Positions 9,818 through 18,944 are shown, counted from the stretch's first letter. The stretch: DNA of 64,000 bases from Flavobacteriia bacterium (GCA_004293165.1 RDYL01000011.1:26891-90890); one strand, 5' to 3'. The notes: generated by a model not told the origin, from the sequence alone. Made by a program: numbers and translations.

Positions 9818-10459
9818 TTAAAATCGGTAACCTACAGTTCCTTGATACCACATGTTTTTATAACGAGGTGTTGTAGACGTTCCATCACCATTGTTATTTT
9901 TTAAATCCCATCCACCACGTACTCCAAAAACTAGATTTTTAATATTCAAATCTACTCCACCAATAAGCGAGAATGTATTTTTTCTAATATCATCATTTGT
10001 AAATTCTTCTTCCTGTGTAGAACTTAATGATCCTCCTGTAAATTCATCTTTTTGTTTTAACAAATAAGAATATTGTGGTCCAAATAAAAGGGTAACATAT
10101 TCTATCGGTTTAACTGCAAAAAATAACGGAATATCTATATAATCTGTAGTTCTTGTTGTTTCATAATCTGTTCCTAAAAATGTTCCTGTTGATTTAAAAC
10201 CTTTTTGAGAAAATAATACTTCTGGTTGAACTCCTATATATTTTCCTAGTGGTATTGATACAAATGCACCACCAACTAAACCGAATTTTCCATCTGCAAC
10301 AAAATCTTCTCCTTCTGAATCATAAACATTGGAGTAATTTGTACCTAATTTAACTCCGAAAAATAATTTTTCACGATTATCTGTCAATGTTGATTCTTGA
10401 GCCTTTGAATTGGTAACTGAAAGTGTTACTAATGCAATCATTATGATTACTTTTTTCAT
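9818..10459 (-). CDS. Outer-membrane beta-barrel protein, PorT/OMP_b-brl-like
   Basis: This 213-residue protein has a cleavable signal peptide (residues 1-21, ending KAQ). The rest alternates hydrophobic beta strands and polar turns, such as FFGVKLGTNYSNVY and VQPEVLFSQKGF, and ends in an aromatic residue, as expected for an eight-stranded outer-membrane barrel. It is first in a probable operon with the YtxH gene. A CACCTTTG element lies 71 bases upstream of the start (10530-10537, minus strand). The specific function is unknown. Confidence 0.85.
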   Translation of the reverse strand: MKKVIIMIALVTLSVTNSKAQESTLTDNREKLFFGVKLGTNYSNVYDSEGEDFVADGKFGLVGGAFVSIPLGKYIGVQPEVLFSQKGFKSTGTFLGTDYETTRTTDYIDIPLFFAVKPIEYVTLLFGPQYSYLLKQKDEFTGGSLSSTQEEEFTNDDIRKNTFSLIGGVDLNIKNLVFGVRGGWDLKNNNGDGTSTTPRYKNMWYQGTVGYRF

Positions 10460-10589
10460 TTTTTTTTATTTTAAGTTATATGCGTAATATTATTATAAAC
10501 CTTACTATTAATAGTTCTAATTTATATTACAAAGGTGCGAGCAGAACGTTCAAAATGTGTTACACAATCTATTATATAAGTTACATGAT

Positions 10590-12974
10590 TCACTCATTTT
10601 GAAAAGATTCTTCAAATAAAGGCGCTACAGTTATTGGTTTTACTGCGTTTTCCATTGCTAATCTCGAAAGTAAATAGCTAATTGTTGATTCTGCTCCTTG
10701 ATTTAAATTGACATGATTTTGTTCCAAGCCATCATAACAACCGCCTGTTTTTGGATTATAAATGATTTGATGCAAATGATTTTTTCCTAAAAACCAATCA
10801 AAAGCTATCTTCATTTTGTTTTTATAATTTTCATCTTCATATACTTGATAAAAAGTTTGAAGCGCTAAAATTGTATAAGCTACATCAATGGGTTGCTCGC
10901 CAAATTGATTGACCGATCTTCCTCTATGGTACCAACCTTGGTTAGAAATTACTTTGATTTGATCGTCTTTAAAAATTATAGACAACAAAAAGTCAAATGA
11001 AGTTTTTGCGATATCTTTATACAATTCACTTCCTGTACTCAAACCAGCAAACAACATTGCTTCTGGTAAAATACTATTGGCATAGGTAAGATAATCTTCA
11101 AACCATTTCCAATTTTTATCTGAAATTCCACGGTATTTTGAAACTAAATTATCGGCCAATGATGTAATTAAATAATTTATTCTTTGGCTTTGTCTGTCCA
11201 AATTATAAAAATACAATCCTTTGATTGCAAAAGAAATAGCTCTTGGTGAATGCAATTTATGACAATGTAGTAATGCTTTTTCAAGAGCAAACTTTGCTTT
11301 TCTAATTAAATTGTTTGGAATAGCATCTTTAAAAGAAATGAATTCACCAAGGGACCAAATGGCTCTTCCGTTGGCATCTTCTAAGTTTTCATATATATTA
11401 TTAGAAGTGAAATTACCATCAATATCCACATAATTTAGAAAACTACCATCTTCTTGCTGACAAAATAATATAAACGTTAAATAGGTATTTATTAATTCTA
11501 AATCTTCTTCAGAATTAGTTAATTCATAATGTTTTGTAACTGCAATCAAAGCTCTTGCATTGTCATCTAAAGTATATCCAGAATTAAGATTAGGGATTGC
11601 AATTTCAGAAAACTGAATTATTCCATCCTTTGCTGTCATACGTTTAATATGATCTAAAGAAATTTTTGGTATTTGATATTGTAAAACTATTTTATGTTTT
11701 TGACAATTATTTTTAACTAAATCAATATGAGTAATCGCAGAATTTTGCCAAGATGTTGGGCTAATTTTATGCAAGGCGTTTAATTGCATTTCTCTCAATA
11801 ATTTTGGATTATAAAGTAATTCAATGGTTTTTTCGGCCAGTTGGCTAGCGTCTTGAAAATCATAATTGAATCCAGCACCATCTAAAAATTCTTTGGCATG
11901 AGGAATAGGCGTTGCAATTACTGGGCAACCGCAAGCCATCGCATAAGCTAATGTTCCACTAACCGCTTGATTTGGATCTTTTGAAGTGAATAAATAAACT
12001 TTTGTGCGCTGTAAATAACACATTAGCTCTTCCAAAGACAAATACTTATTTATAAATCGAACGTTGTTTTCTAAATGTAAATCGTGTACTTTGTTATAGA
12101 GAAAATTACGGTATTTTTCGCCTTCTCTTTTTACTACTTCTGGATGTGTTTTTCCAATGATTAAGTAAATAACATTCGGGAAATTTTCGATGATTTTAGG
12201 CAAAGCATCCAAAGCTGTTTCAATACTTTTACCTTCATTTAGCAAACCAAATGTTGACAATACAATTCTATCACTGAACTGATTTTTTGTTTTTCTTATT
12301 CCATTTTCAAAAGAAGCAACTAAATGTGTTCCATGCGAAATAACTGAAATTTTTCGTTCAGCAATCCCATAATCGGTCATTAAAATAGATTTTGAAATTG
12401 CAGTCATTACAACTAAATAATCTGAATAGTCTGCTATTTTACGAACTACTTTTTTTAGTTTTTCGTTTGGAGTTGGTAAAACTGTATGAAATGTTGTAGT
12501 AATTGGACGTTTTAAATGTTTCATAAACTTCAACAAATAATCACCATAATCTCCTCCAAATAGACCAAATTCATGTTGCAAAAAAATCATGGCAATATTT
12601 TTATCAGCATTGATTTTTAAGGTTAAATCAGCATATTGTTCTTGAATTGCAGTATTTAGTTTGTATTTTACTTCTTCAGAATATGCATAATTAGATTGAG
12701 ATGCTTCTAATGCACATACTTTTAATGAAAATGTACTTCCAAATTTTTCTTGTATCGCATTTTTTAAATCTTGCGTATAAGTTGCAATACCACATTCTCT
12801 TGGTGGATAAGAAGTAATAAAAAGAATTTCAGGTAACGTTTTTTGAACAACTGGAACTAGCTCATATTTAGAATTTTTAATAAATTCCATTAAATTACTT
12901 GTTTTCAGGTTGTTTTTAGCTTCTTTATAAATAAGTAATGAATTGTTATAAATAGGAAAAAAATTAGCTCTCAT
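10590..12974 (-). CDS. GT4-family glycosyltransferase fused to an alpha/alpha-barrel domain
   Basis: This 794-residue protein is a fusion. Residues about 45-430 are a GT-B fold of family GT4: the N-terminal TSYPPRECGIATYT donor-loop motif, a HGTH motif, and NQAVSGTLAYAMACGCPV where many GT4 enzymes have E-x7-E. Residues about 440-780 are helical with repeated hydrophobic pairs and a GEQPIDVAY stretch, resembling a six-hairpin (alpha/alpha) barrel. It overlaps the upstream GH130 gene by 11 bases, so the two products probably act on the same mannose-type glycan; this is inference. ATG at 12890 (residue 29) is an equally plausible start. It is probably cytoplasmic. Confidence 0.85.
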   Translation of the reverse strand: MRANFFPIYNNSLLIYKEAKNNLKTSNLMEFIKNSKYELVPVVQKTLPEILFITSYPPRECGIATYTQDLKNAIQEKFGSTFSLKVCALEASQSNYAYSEEVKYKLNTAIQEQYADLTLKINADKNIAMIFLQHEFGLFGGDYGDYLLKFMKHLKRPITTTFHTVLPTPNEKLKKVVRKIADYSDYLVVMTAISKSILMTDYGIAERKISVISHGTHLVASFENGIRKTKNQFSDRIVLSTFGLLNEGKSIETALDALPKIIENFPNVIYLIIGKTHPEVVKREGEKYRNFLYNKVHDLHLENNVRFINKYLSLEELMCYLQRTKVYLFTSKDPNQAVSGTLAYAMACGCPVIATPIPHAKEFLDGAGFNYDFQDASQLAEKTIELLYNPKLLREMQLNALHKISPTSWQNSAITHIDLVKNNCQKHKIVLQYQIPKISLDHIKRMTAKDGIIQFSEIAIPNLNSGYTLDDNARALIAVTKHYELTNSEEDLELINTYLTFILFCQQEDGSFLNYVDIDGNFTSNNIYENLEDANGRAIWSLGEFISFKDAIPNNLIRKAKFALEKALLHCHKLHSPRAISFAIKGLYFYNLDRQSQRINYLITSLADNLVSKYRGISDKNWKWFEDYLTYANSILPEAMLFAGLSTGSELYKDIAKTSFDFLLSIIFKDDQIKVISNQGWYHRGRSVNQFGEQPIDVAYTILALQTFYQVYEDENYKNKMKIAFDWFLGKNHLHQIIYNPKTGGCYDGLEQNHVNLNQGAESTISYLLSRLAMENAVKPITVAPLFEESFQNE

Positions 12975-13998
12975 GTTGTGTTAGATTTAGTAAAAGTTCT
13001 TGTAATAAAGCTTTCAAACTTAAAGATGCACAGGCAATACATTTGTCTGCAGCACCATAATAGATGTAAAGTGTGTCCTCAAATAAAGCGGTTCCAGTTG
13101 GAAAAACTACATTAGATACCACGCCGTTTTTTTCATAATCTAGCTCAGGAGTAAATAATGGATCCACTAATCTTGCAATTACTTTTGTAGGATTATCAAT
13201 ATCTAATAAAGCAGCAGCAGCAGAATATATATAACCTTCCGAAGTATCAAAAACACCATGATAAATAAGTAACCAACCGAATTTCGTTTCAATAGGAGGA
13301 CATCCACCACCTATAAAACCTGATTCATGATTGATACCAATAGGATCTAGAATAATATGTTCATTAAAATGGAGAAAATATTGATTCCAAAATTCTTTAG
13401 TTAAATCTTCCAATTTATCAATTAAAACCAATTGAATTCCGGGACGAATACGGTGCAAAAAAGCTAATTTTCCATTTATTTTTCTTGGAAAAAACATAAC
13501 ATCTTTATCCCAAAGAAAAACTTCTTCATTGTGTTTAAAATGTCGTACATGACGAAAATATTTGGCATTTACCAAATTATTACATTCCGCCAACCGCTTA
13601 AATTCATCAAAAGTAAATTTTGGAACTATAATGCCATGGTGCTCAAAAGTTAACAAATCAGTAGATGTTACTAAAGTACCTAATGCATTGATACCATTAT
13701 AGGCTGTATATGTTATGTAATAAATATCATCTATTTTTACAATTCGAGCGTCTTCAATTCCTTTTGATTCTGCATCAGAAAAAGGAATTAGTAGGGGCGT
13801 ATTATTACGTTGTATCAATTGTAAAGGACCTTCAAATCTACAATATCCAATAGTGGAATAATTTCCATTTCTAACTGCTCGATACAACATATGCACTGTA
13901 TTTCCGTCTTGTAGAATTGCTGGATTTAAAACACTATCATTTTCAAACGGGAGTTCCGTATTTTTTAGAAGAATTCCTTCTTTTTTTATTTGTATCAT
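12964..13998 (-). CDS. GH130 family glycoside phosphorylase/hydrolase
   Basis: This 344-residue protein shows the five-bladed propeller pattern of GH130: HMLYRAV, then GIEDARIV at about residue 80, a DKDVMFFPRKI blade, GGGCPPIETKFGWLLIYHG near residue 230, and a C-terminal YYGAADKCIACA. Known family members phosphorolyse or hydrolyse beta-mannosides (beta-1,4-Man-GlcNAc, beta-1,2-mannobiose). I cannot fix the subfamily or say whether phosphate-binding residues are kept. There is no signal peptide, so it is cytoplasmic. It is translationally coupled to the GT4 fusion protein, which suggests synthesis and turnover of the same internal glycan. Confidence 0.9.
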   Translation of the reverse strand: MIQIKKEGILLKNTELPFENDSVLNPAILQDGNTVHMLYRAVRNGNYSTIGYCRFEGPLQLIQRNNTPLLIPFSDAESKGIEDARIVKIDDIYYITYTAYNGINALGTLVTSTDLLTFEHHGIIVPKFTFDEFKRLAECNNLVNAKYFRHVRHFKHNEEVFLWDKDVMFFPRKINGKLAFLHRIRPGIQLVLIDKLEDLTKEFWNQYFLHFNEHIILDPIGINHESGFIGGGCPPIETKFGWLLIYHGVFDTSEGYIYSAAAALLDIDNPTKVIARLVDPLFTPELDYEKNGVVSNVVFPTGTALFEDTLYIYYGAADKCIACASLSLKALLQELLLNLTQHES

Positions 13999-14025
13999 GT
14001 GATTTTGTGTTAGAAGAATAAAAAA

Positions 14026-14056
14026 AAGCGTAGACGATAATCACCTACGCCTTTTT
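14026..14056 (-). terminator. Terminator of the CsbD-like gene
   Basis: Stem GCGTAG/CTACGC (14029-14034 with 14045-14050), extended by A/T pairs, with a T-run on the minus strand. It separates the CsbD-like gene from the GH130-GT4 operon. Confidence 0.75.
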
Positions 14057-14121
14057 ATTGGCTATTATGTGTATTCTTAGCATTTTTTAGTTACTAAGTT
14101 GCCCACAAAAAAAGTCAATTA

Positions 14122-14343
14122 TTATGCTGTTGGTTGCCCTTTTCTTATAATATTGATTACTTCCTCTCGTTTTTTATGCAAGCGTGCCTCTACTCTTTCA
14201 AGTAAATCATCTTCTCTACCACTTTGGAATTTTAAATCAGCATCTGTTAATTGCGGAAATTTATCTTTCAATTTATCAGCTTGTCTTTTCCAATCACCAG
14301 AGATTTTAAAAACTTCTAAACCTTTGTTTGCTTTTGCTTCCAT
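14122..14343 (-). CDS. CsbD-like stress protein
   Basis: This 73-residue hydrophilic protein has the CsbD arrangement: GDWKRQADKLKDKFPQLTDADL followed by GREDDLLERVEARL and a basic helical tail. Family members are general-stress proteins of unknown mechanism. A CAAAGGTT box (AACCTTTG on the gene strand) lies 35 bases upstream (14378-14385). The gene stands alone with its own terminator, next to an AraC regulator. Confidence 0.75.
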   Translation of the reverse strand: MEAKANKGLEVFKISGDWKRQADKLKDKFPQLTDADLKFQSGREDDLLERVEARLHKKREEVINIIRKGQPTA

Positions 14344-14461
14344 TTTTACTATATTTAAATGTTATAATCTTATAAAACAAAGGTTATACTTTACTAATAA
14401 AAATCTGTTATAGTAATAAAAGTAAATATTGTATAAATCACACATTTACAAACATTTGCAA

Positions 14462-15034
14462 TTAAATGTTTTCAAGATTATCTCTAAGTTGAGATTTTCT
14501 TTTCTTTTTAAGTTGTTTAAAATAGGATGGAGATAATCCTGTGACTTTTTTAAATTGTCCAGATAAATGTGCAACACTACTGTAGTTTAGTAAATAAGCA
14601 ATTTCAGATAAATTCATTTCATCATATAAGAGCAACTCTTTAACGCGTTCAATCTTATGATTAATTATGAATTGTTGAATGGTAATTCCTTTTACCTCTG
14701 AAAATATGTTAGATAGGTATGTATAATCTTGGTGTAATTTATCGCTAATGTATTCAGAATAATTTACTCTAGGTAATTCATCAGTATAATGAACCATTTC
14801 AATAATAACATCTTTTATTTTTTCAATCAAAATAGCTTTTTTGTCATCTAGCAATTCTAAACCAGACATCGCTAAATTTTTCTTGAGTAATTCAAATTGT
14901 ATTGGAGTAATATCTTCTAAAATCTCTACAACACCTAAATCTACGATAATATGATGTAACCCTATTTTTTTTAGCTCTTCTTTGACCATCATTTTACAAC
15001 GAAGACTAACCATATATTTAATATAGAGTATCAT
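14462..15034 (-). CDS. AraC-family transcriptional regulator
   Basis: From the Met at 15034 the protein is 190 residues. The C-terminal part (residues about 85-180) has the double helix-turn-helix of AraC proteins: MNLSEIAYLLNYSSVAHLSGQFKKVTGLSP, shown here only by its ends MNLSEIAYLL and TGLSPSYFK. The N-terminal part is short and lacks a cupin or other sensor domain. The frame is open to 15055, but TTAATTTG, a near-consensus -7 element, lies just upstream, favouring 15034. It follows the cupin gene by about 40 bases. A role controlling the adjoining stress-type genes is inference from position only. Confidence 0.85.
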   Translation of the reverse strand: MILYIKYMVSLRCKMMVKEELKKIGLHHIIVDLGVVEILEDITPIQFELLKKNLAMSGLELLDDKKAILIEKIKDVIIEMVHYTDELPRVNYSEYISDKLHQDYTYLSNIFSEVKGITIQQFIINHKIERVKELLLYDEMNLSEIAYLLNYSSVAHLSGQFKKVTGLSPSYFKQLKKKRKSQLRDNLENI

Positions 15035-15076
15035 TTTTTTTGTGTTTAATTGCAAATTAATTTTTGCCCTATTTAT

Positions 15077-15430
15077 TTAATCTTCATAACCACTTTTTAT
15101 TACTGTTGAAATCATTTTGAATTGTTCACTAGCGTTAAATTGATGATTAGAATGAGCAGGGATAACCATACCATCTCCTAATTTTAACTTGAATTTTTTC
15201 TTATTAATAGTTAGTTCTGCCACGCCATCAATAATTTGAATATACGTATCAAAAGGTGATTTTTTTTCGTCTAACTCTTCTCCTGCATCAAAGGAAGAAG
15301 CGGTAACATTTCCTGTCACTTTTTTTATAATTGTTTTACTCACCACTGCATTTGGTATGTATTCAATTAATTCTACAACTATGTGAATTTTTCCTTTTTC
15401 GACTTCGACAAACTCGTTTGGCTTTTTCAT
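15077..15430 (-). CDS. Cupin domain protein
   Basis: This 117-residue protein is a single cupin barrel: a conserved QIIDGVAELTINKK turn and a GDGMVIPAHSNHQF motif with a His pair at residues about 92-95, likely metal-binding. Small cupins of this kind often bind or sense small ligands; the substrate cannot be read here. The gene is upstream of and probably cotranscribed with the AraC regulator, an arrangement in which a cupin could supply the missing sensor. It is divergent from the EamA transporter. Confidence 0.85.
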   Translation of the reverse strand: MKKPNEFVEVEKGKIHIVVELIEYIPNAVVSKTIIKKVTGNVTASSFDAGEELDEKKSPFDTYIQIIDGVAELTINKKKFKLKLGDGMVIPAHSNHQFNASEQFKMISTVIKSGYED

Positions 15431-15628
15431 TTTATTTAACCGAATTGCTTTATTTCTTTTATCTTGAATTACAACTCATTCAAAGGTGGTTAATTATTTT
15501 TCACTATTGTTATAAAATCAAGGATAATATTTATATAAATCCCATTTTTTACTAAAAAAGAGCATTGATTTGAATAACCTTATCGCTTTTTGCTTAAAAC
15601 TTCACTAATATTGCAAAAATTAAAATTC

Positions 15629-16483
15629 ATGTGGTTTGTACTTTTAAGTGTAATTTGTAGTGTAACTGTTGGCCTATTTTTAAAAGTAGCCAAAAAAATG
15701 CAGTTATCTGTTTTTCAAATTATTACGTTTAATTATTTTTCGGCTCTACTCCTTACCTATTTTACTTACCAACCCGAATTAACTTTCAAAGAAAAAACAA
15801 TCCCTTATTCGCTTTATATTGGATTAGCGATTTTGTTACCAATTGTTTTTTTAATTCAAGCCAAGTCAATTAAAGAAACTGGGATTGTTAAAACTGATAT
15901 TGCCCAACGATTGTCTTTGTTTATTCCGTTAACTGCTTCCTATTTTATATTTAATGAAACGTTTGGTCAACTAAAAATTATCGGATTTATAGTCGGATTT
16001 TCAGCTATATTTTTTACATTGAATAAAAAATCAGATACTAAATCTAACAATTGGGTATATCCATTATTGGTTTTATTGGGATTTGGAATTATTGATATTC
16101 TATTTAAGAAGGTAGCGGTTTTGAAAGAATTTAACTTTACTACTTCTTTATTTGTAATCTTTTGTGGTGCATTTGTAATTTCTATATCATTTCTAATCGG
16201 AAAAATACTAGTTCAAAAAGAAAAATTAGAATTCAAAAATATACTATGGGGATTAGCTTTAGGAATTTTAAATTTCGGAAATATTCTCTTCTATTTAAAA
16301 GCTCACAAAGCTTTATCTGAAAATCCATCCACAGTTTTTGCTGGTATGAATATGGGAGTAATTATTTTAGGTAGTATTGCTGGGATTTTAATTTTTAAAG
16401 AAAAAATAACAAAATGGAACTACTTTGGTATCTTTTTAGCAATAGTTTCAATAATTTTTATCACACTTTCTCAAATAATGTAG
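15629..16483 (+). CDS. EamA/DMT-family membrane transporter
   Basis: This 284-residue protein has about ten transmembrane segments in two repeats of five, as in drug/metabolite transporters. The second repeat ends with NMGVIILGSIAGILIFKEKIT, given here by its ends NMGVIIL and FKEKIT. The substrate is unknown. ATG at 15629 is chosen: the frame opens earlier at a TTG (15590), but that would add a polar stretch before the first membrane helix, and TAATATTG, a near -7 element, falls inside it (15607-15614). It is a single gene, divergent from the cupin. Confidence 0.85.
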   Translation: MWFVLLSVICSVTVGLFLKVAKKMQLSVFQIITFNYFSALLLTYFTYQPELTFKEKTIPYSLYIGLAILLPIVFLIQAKSIKETGIVKTDIAQRLSLFIPLTASYFIFNETFGQLKIIGFIVGFSAIFFTLNKKSDTKSNNWVYPLLVLLGFGIIDILFKKVAVLKEFNFTTSLFVIFCGAFVISISFLIGKILVQKEKLEFKNILWGLALGILNFGNILFYLKAHKALSENPSTVFAGMNMGVIILGSIAGILIFKEKITKWNYFGIFLAIVSIIFITLSQIM

Positions 16484-16555
16484 AAATTAGTAGGCAAGCA
16501 TACTATTTTATTTTTGTTAAAATTATAATCTAAAGATTATCAACTATATAAAAAA

Positions 16556-16585
16556 TTGTATTATTAATTTTATTTTTATAATTTG
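16556..16585 (+). promoter_or_regulatory. Putative promoter of the acyl-CoA synthetase gene
   Basis: TTG at 16556-16558, a 19-base spacer, then ATAATTTG at 16578-16585 (six of eight to TAnnTTTG counting the fixed bases loosely). The start codon is 22 bases downstream. Confidence 0.45.
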
Positions 16586-16607
16586 CATAAAATAATAATT
16601 GCGAATT

Positions 16608-18377
16608 ATGAACAATATCACACGCTTATTTGACTTTCCTTACTACCAATTAGAAAAGTATAATTTAAAAGATGCTTTAGTTACTAAATATGGAAATGAA
16701 TGGGTAAAAACTTCTACCCAAGAATATTTAGACAAAGCCAATGCGATTTCAAGAGGTCTACTTCGATTAGGCGTAAATAAAAATGATAAAATAGCAATCA
16801 TTTCGTCTAATAATAGAACTGAATGGCATATCACAGATATTGGTGTATTACAAACTGGTGCTCAAACCGTTCCAATGTATCCAACAATTTCTGCCGAAGA
16901 TTACGAATACATTTTAAATCATTCAGAATCACAATACGTTTTTGTTTCTGACCATGAAGTCTATGAGAAATTACAAAGCATTAAATCTAATGTACCATTA
17001 TTAAAAGAAGTGTATTCTTATAATGATATTGCAGGTTGTAAAAGTTGGAAAGAAGTTTTAGATTTAGGTGCAAATACAGACAACCAAGATGTCGTTGAAG
17101 ACCGAAAAAATAATGTATTAACAACAGATTTAGCAACAATCATTTATACCTCTGGAACTACTGGAAGACCAAAAGGTGTAATGCTTAGTCATCAAAACAT
17201 TGTTTCCGATGTTTTGATGAGTGCTCCAAGAGTACCTTTAAGAGCAGGAAGTACAAGAGCTTTGAGCTTCTTACCTATTTGTCATATCTTCGAAAGAATG
17301 TTGACGTACTTATACCAATATTATGGTATATCAATTTACTTTGCGGAAAGTATTGAAAAAATATCTGACAATCTAAAAGAGGTTAAACCACATGTTATGT
17401 CGGTTGTACCTCGTTTATTAGAAAAAGTATATGATAAAATTTATGCTAAAGGAGCGGATTTAACCGGAATCAAAAAAGCACTTTTCTTTTGGGCTTTAGA
17501 TTTAGGAATGGAATACAAACCTTACAAACAAAATGGTGCATTTTATGAATTTAAACTTAAAATTGCCCGAAAATTAATTTTCTCTAAATGGCAAGAAGGT
17601 TTAGGTGGCGAATTAGAATTACTAGTTTCAGGAAGTGCTGCATTACAATCTCGCTTAACAAAAGTTTTCTGCGCTGCTAACATTCCTGTTATGGAAGGTT
17701 ATGGATTAACAGAAACTTCTCCTGTAATATCAGTAAACGATATGAGAAATGGCGGTTTCAAAGTAGGTTCAGTTGGTAAAGTATTAGACGGAGTTGAAGT
17801 TAAAATTGCAGAAGACGGAGAAATTTTATGTAAAGGTCCTAACGTAATGATTGGTTATTACAAAGATGAAACTCAAACCAGCGAAGTTTTAAAAAATGGT
17901 TATTTCCACACAGGTGATATCGGTGAAATTGACGCCGATGGTTTCTTAAAAATTACCGACCGTAAAAAAGAAATGTTCAAAACTTCAGGTGGTAAATATG
18001 TAGCACCTCAAGTTTTAGAAAATACTTTCAAACAGTCGCGTTTTATTGAACAAATAATGGTAATTGGTGACGGAGAAAAAATGCCAGCTGCTTTTATTCA
18101 GCCAAATTTTGAATTTGTTAGAGAATGGGCTACTAGACACAATCTTAAATTTAATACTAATGAAGAATTATGTGCCAATAAAATGGTAATTGACCGAATT
18201 CAAGAAGAAATTGACCATTGCAATGAAAAATTTGGTAATTGGGAAAAAGTTAAACGTTTTGAACTTACTCCTGATGTTTGGTCAATTGTAGACGGACATC
18301 TTACTCCTACCATGAAATTGAAACGTAAAATTATTAAAGAAAAATATGCTGATTTGTATCAAAAAATTTATGGATAA
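16608..18377 (+). CDS. Long-chain acyl-CoA synthetase (AMP-forming)
   Basis: This 589-residue ligase activates fatty acids with ATP and CoA for the beta-oxidation genes next door. The P-loop-like motif YTSGTTGRPKG is at about residues 178-188, GYGLTETSP near 365, and FHTGDIGEID and TDRKKEMFK near 440-460, the adenylate-forming hinge. There is no signal peptide; it is cytoplasmic or peripheral. ATG at 16608 is chosen over a TTG nine bases earlier. The length is typical for the FadD15-like type found in Bacteroidota. A strong terminator separates it from the MarR operon, so control is independent. Confidence 0.93.
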   Translation: MNNITRLFDFPYYQLEKYNLKDALVTKYGNEWVKTSTQEYLDKANAISRGLLRLGVNKNDKIAIISSNNRTEWHITDIGVLQTGAQTVPMYPTISAEDYEYILNHSESQYVFVSDHEVYEKLQSIKSNVPLLKEVYSYNDIAGCKSWKEVLDLGANTDNQDVVEDRKNNVLTTDLATIIYTSGTTGRPKGVMLSHQNIVSDVLMSAPRVPLRAGSTRALSFLPICHIFERMLTYLYQYYGISIYFAESIEKISDNLKEVKPHVMSVVPRLLEKVYDKIYAKGADLTGIKKALFFWALDLGMEYKPYKQNGAFYEFKLKIARKLIFSKWQEGLGGELELLVSGSAALQSRLTKVFCAANIPVMEGYGLTETSPVISVNDMRNGGFKVGSVGKVLDGVEVKIAEDGEILCKGPNVMIGYYKDETQTSEVLKNGYFHTGDIGEIDADGFLKITDRKKEMFKTSGGKYVAPQVLENTFKQSRFIEQIMVIGDGEKMPAAFIQPNFEFVREWATRHNLKFNTNEELCANKMVIDRIQEEIDHCNEKFGNWEKVKRFELTPDVWSIVDGHLTPTMKLKRKIIKEKYADLYQKIYG

Positions 18378-18384
18378 AAATTAT

Positions 18385-18412
18385 AAAGCCCACAAATTGT
18401 GGGCTTTATTTT
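18385..18412 (+). terminator. Terminator of the acyl-CoA synthetase gene
   Basis: Stem AAAGCCCACAA/TTGTGGGCTTT around one A, followed by a T-rich stretch. Confidence 0.85.
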
Positions 18413-18446
18413 ATTAAAATGTTAAATTTTATAAAAAACACAGAAA

Positions 18447-18482
18447 ATACTATGCGTGCATAGTATTTTTTTTTTATATTTG
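18447..18482 (+). promoter_or_regulatory. MarR-type operator and -7 element of the beta-oxidation operon
   Basis: ATACTATG (18447-18454) and CATAGTAT (18459-18466) form a perfect 8-bp inverted repeat with spacer CGTG. It sits where the -33 element should be, in front of a perfect -7 element TATATTTG (18475-18482). A third ATACTATG (18499-18506) overlaps the start codon of the MarR gene itself. Repression by its own product is the natural reading. Confidence 0.7.
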
Positions 18483-18503
18483 AAAAAGTTTTGATTATAT
18501 ACT

Positions 18504-18944
18504 ATGAAAGATAAAACTATAGATTATGCATTAAGAACAACCTGGCAAGCCGTTGCTAGAATGTATAACGAGGAAGCTGCAAAATACGGAGCAACAATGG
18601 CAACAGGTTTTGCTTTGTTAAGTATTGATAGAGAAAAAGGTTCTCCTTCCACTACGTTAGGCCCAAAAATGGGAATGGAAGCCACTAGTTTAACCAGAAC
18701 CTTAAAATCTATGGAAGAACGAGGATTAATTACCCGTAAAAAAAATCCAACTGACGGTAGAGGGGTAATTATACAATTAACCAAAGACGGCAAAGAAAAA
18801 AGAGAACTTTCTAAAGAAACTGTACTTCGATTTAATGAAGCTGTAAGACAAAATATTAGTGAGGAAAAATTACTTCATTTTATGGAAGTAGCTGAAATCA
18901 TCAACGAGTTAATTATTGATAAAAAAATCTATAACGATAAATAA
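18504..18944 (+). CDS. MarR-family transcriptional regulator
   Basis: This 146-residue protein carries the winged helix-turn-helix of MarR repressors: MGMEATSLTRTLKSMEERGL at about residues 55-74 and the wing RKKNPTDGRGVIIQLT at about 78-93. It is first in an operon with the beta-oxidation enzymes, 18 bases before the next gene. Regulators in this position usually repress fatty-acid degradation and release DNA on binding an acyl-CoA; the ligand here is inference. The palindrome at 18447-18466 and the extra half-site on its start codon are likely targets. Confidence 0.9.
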   Translation: MKDKTIDYALRTTWQAVARMYNEEAAKYGATMATGFALLSIDREKGSPSTTLGPKMGMEATSLTRTLKSMEERGLITRKKNPTDGRGVIIQLTKDGKEKRELSKETVLRFNEAVRQNISEEKLLHFMEVAEIINELIIDKKIYNDK

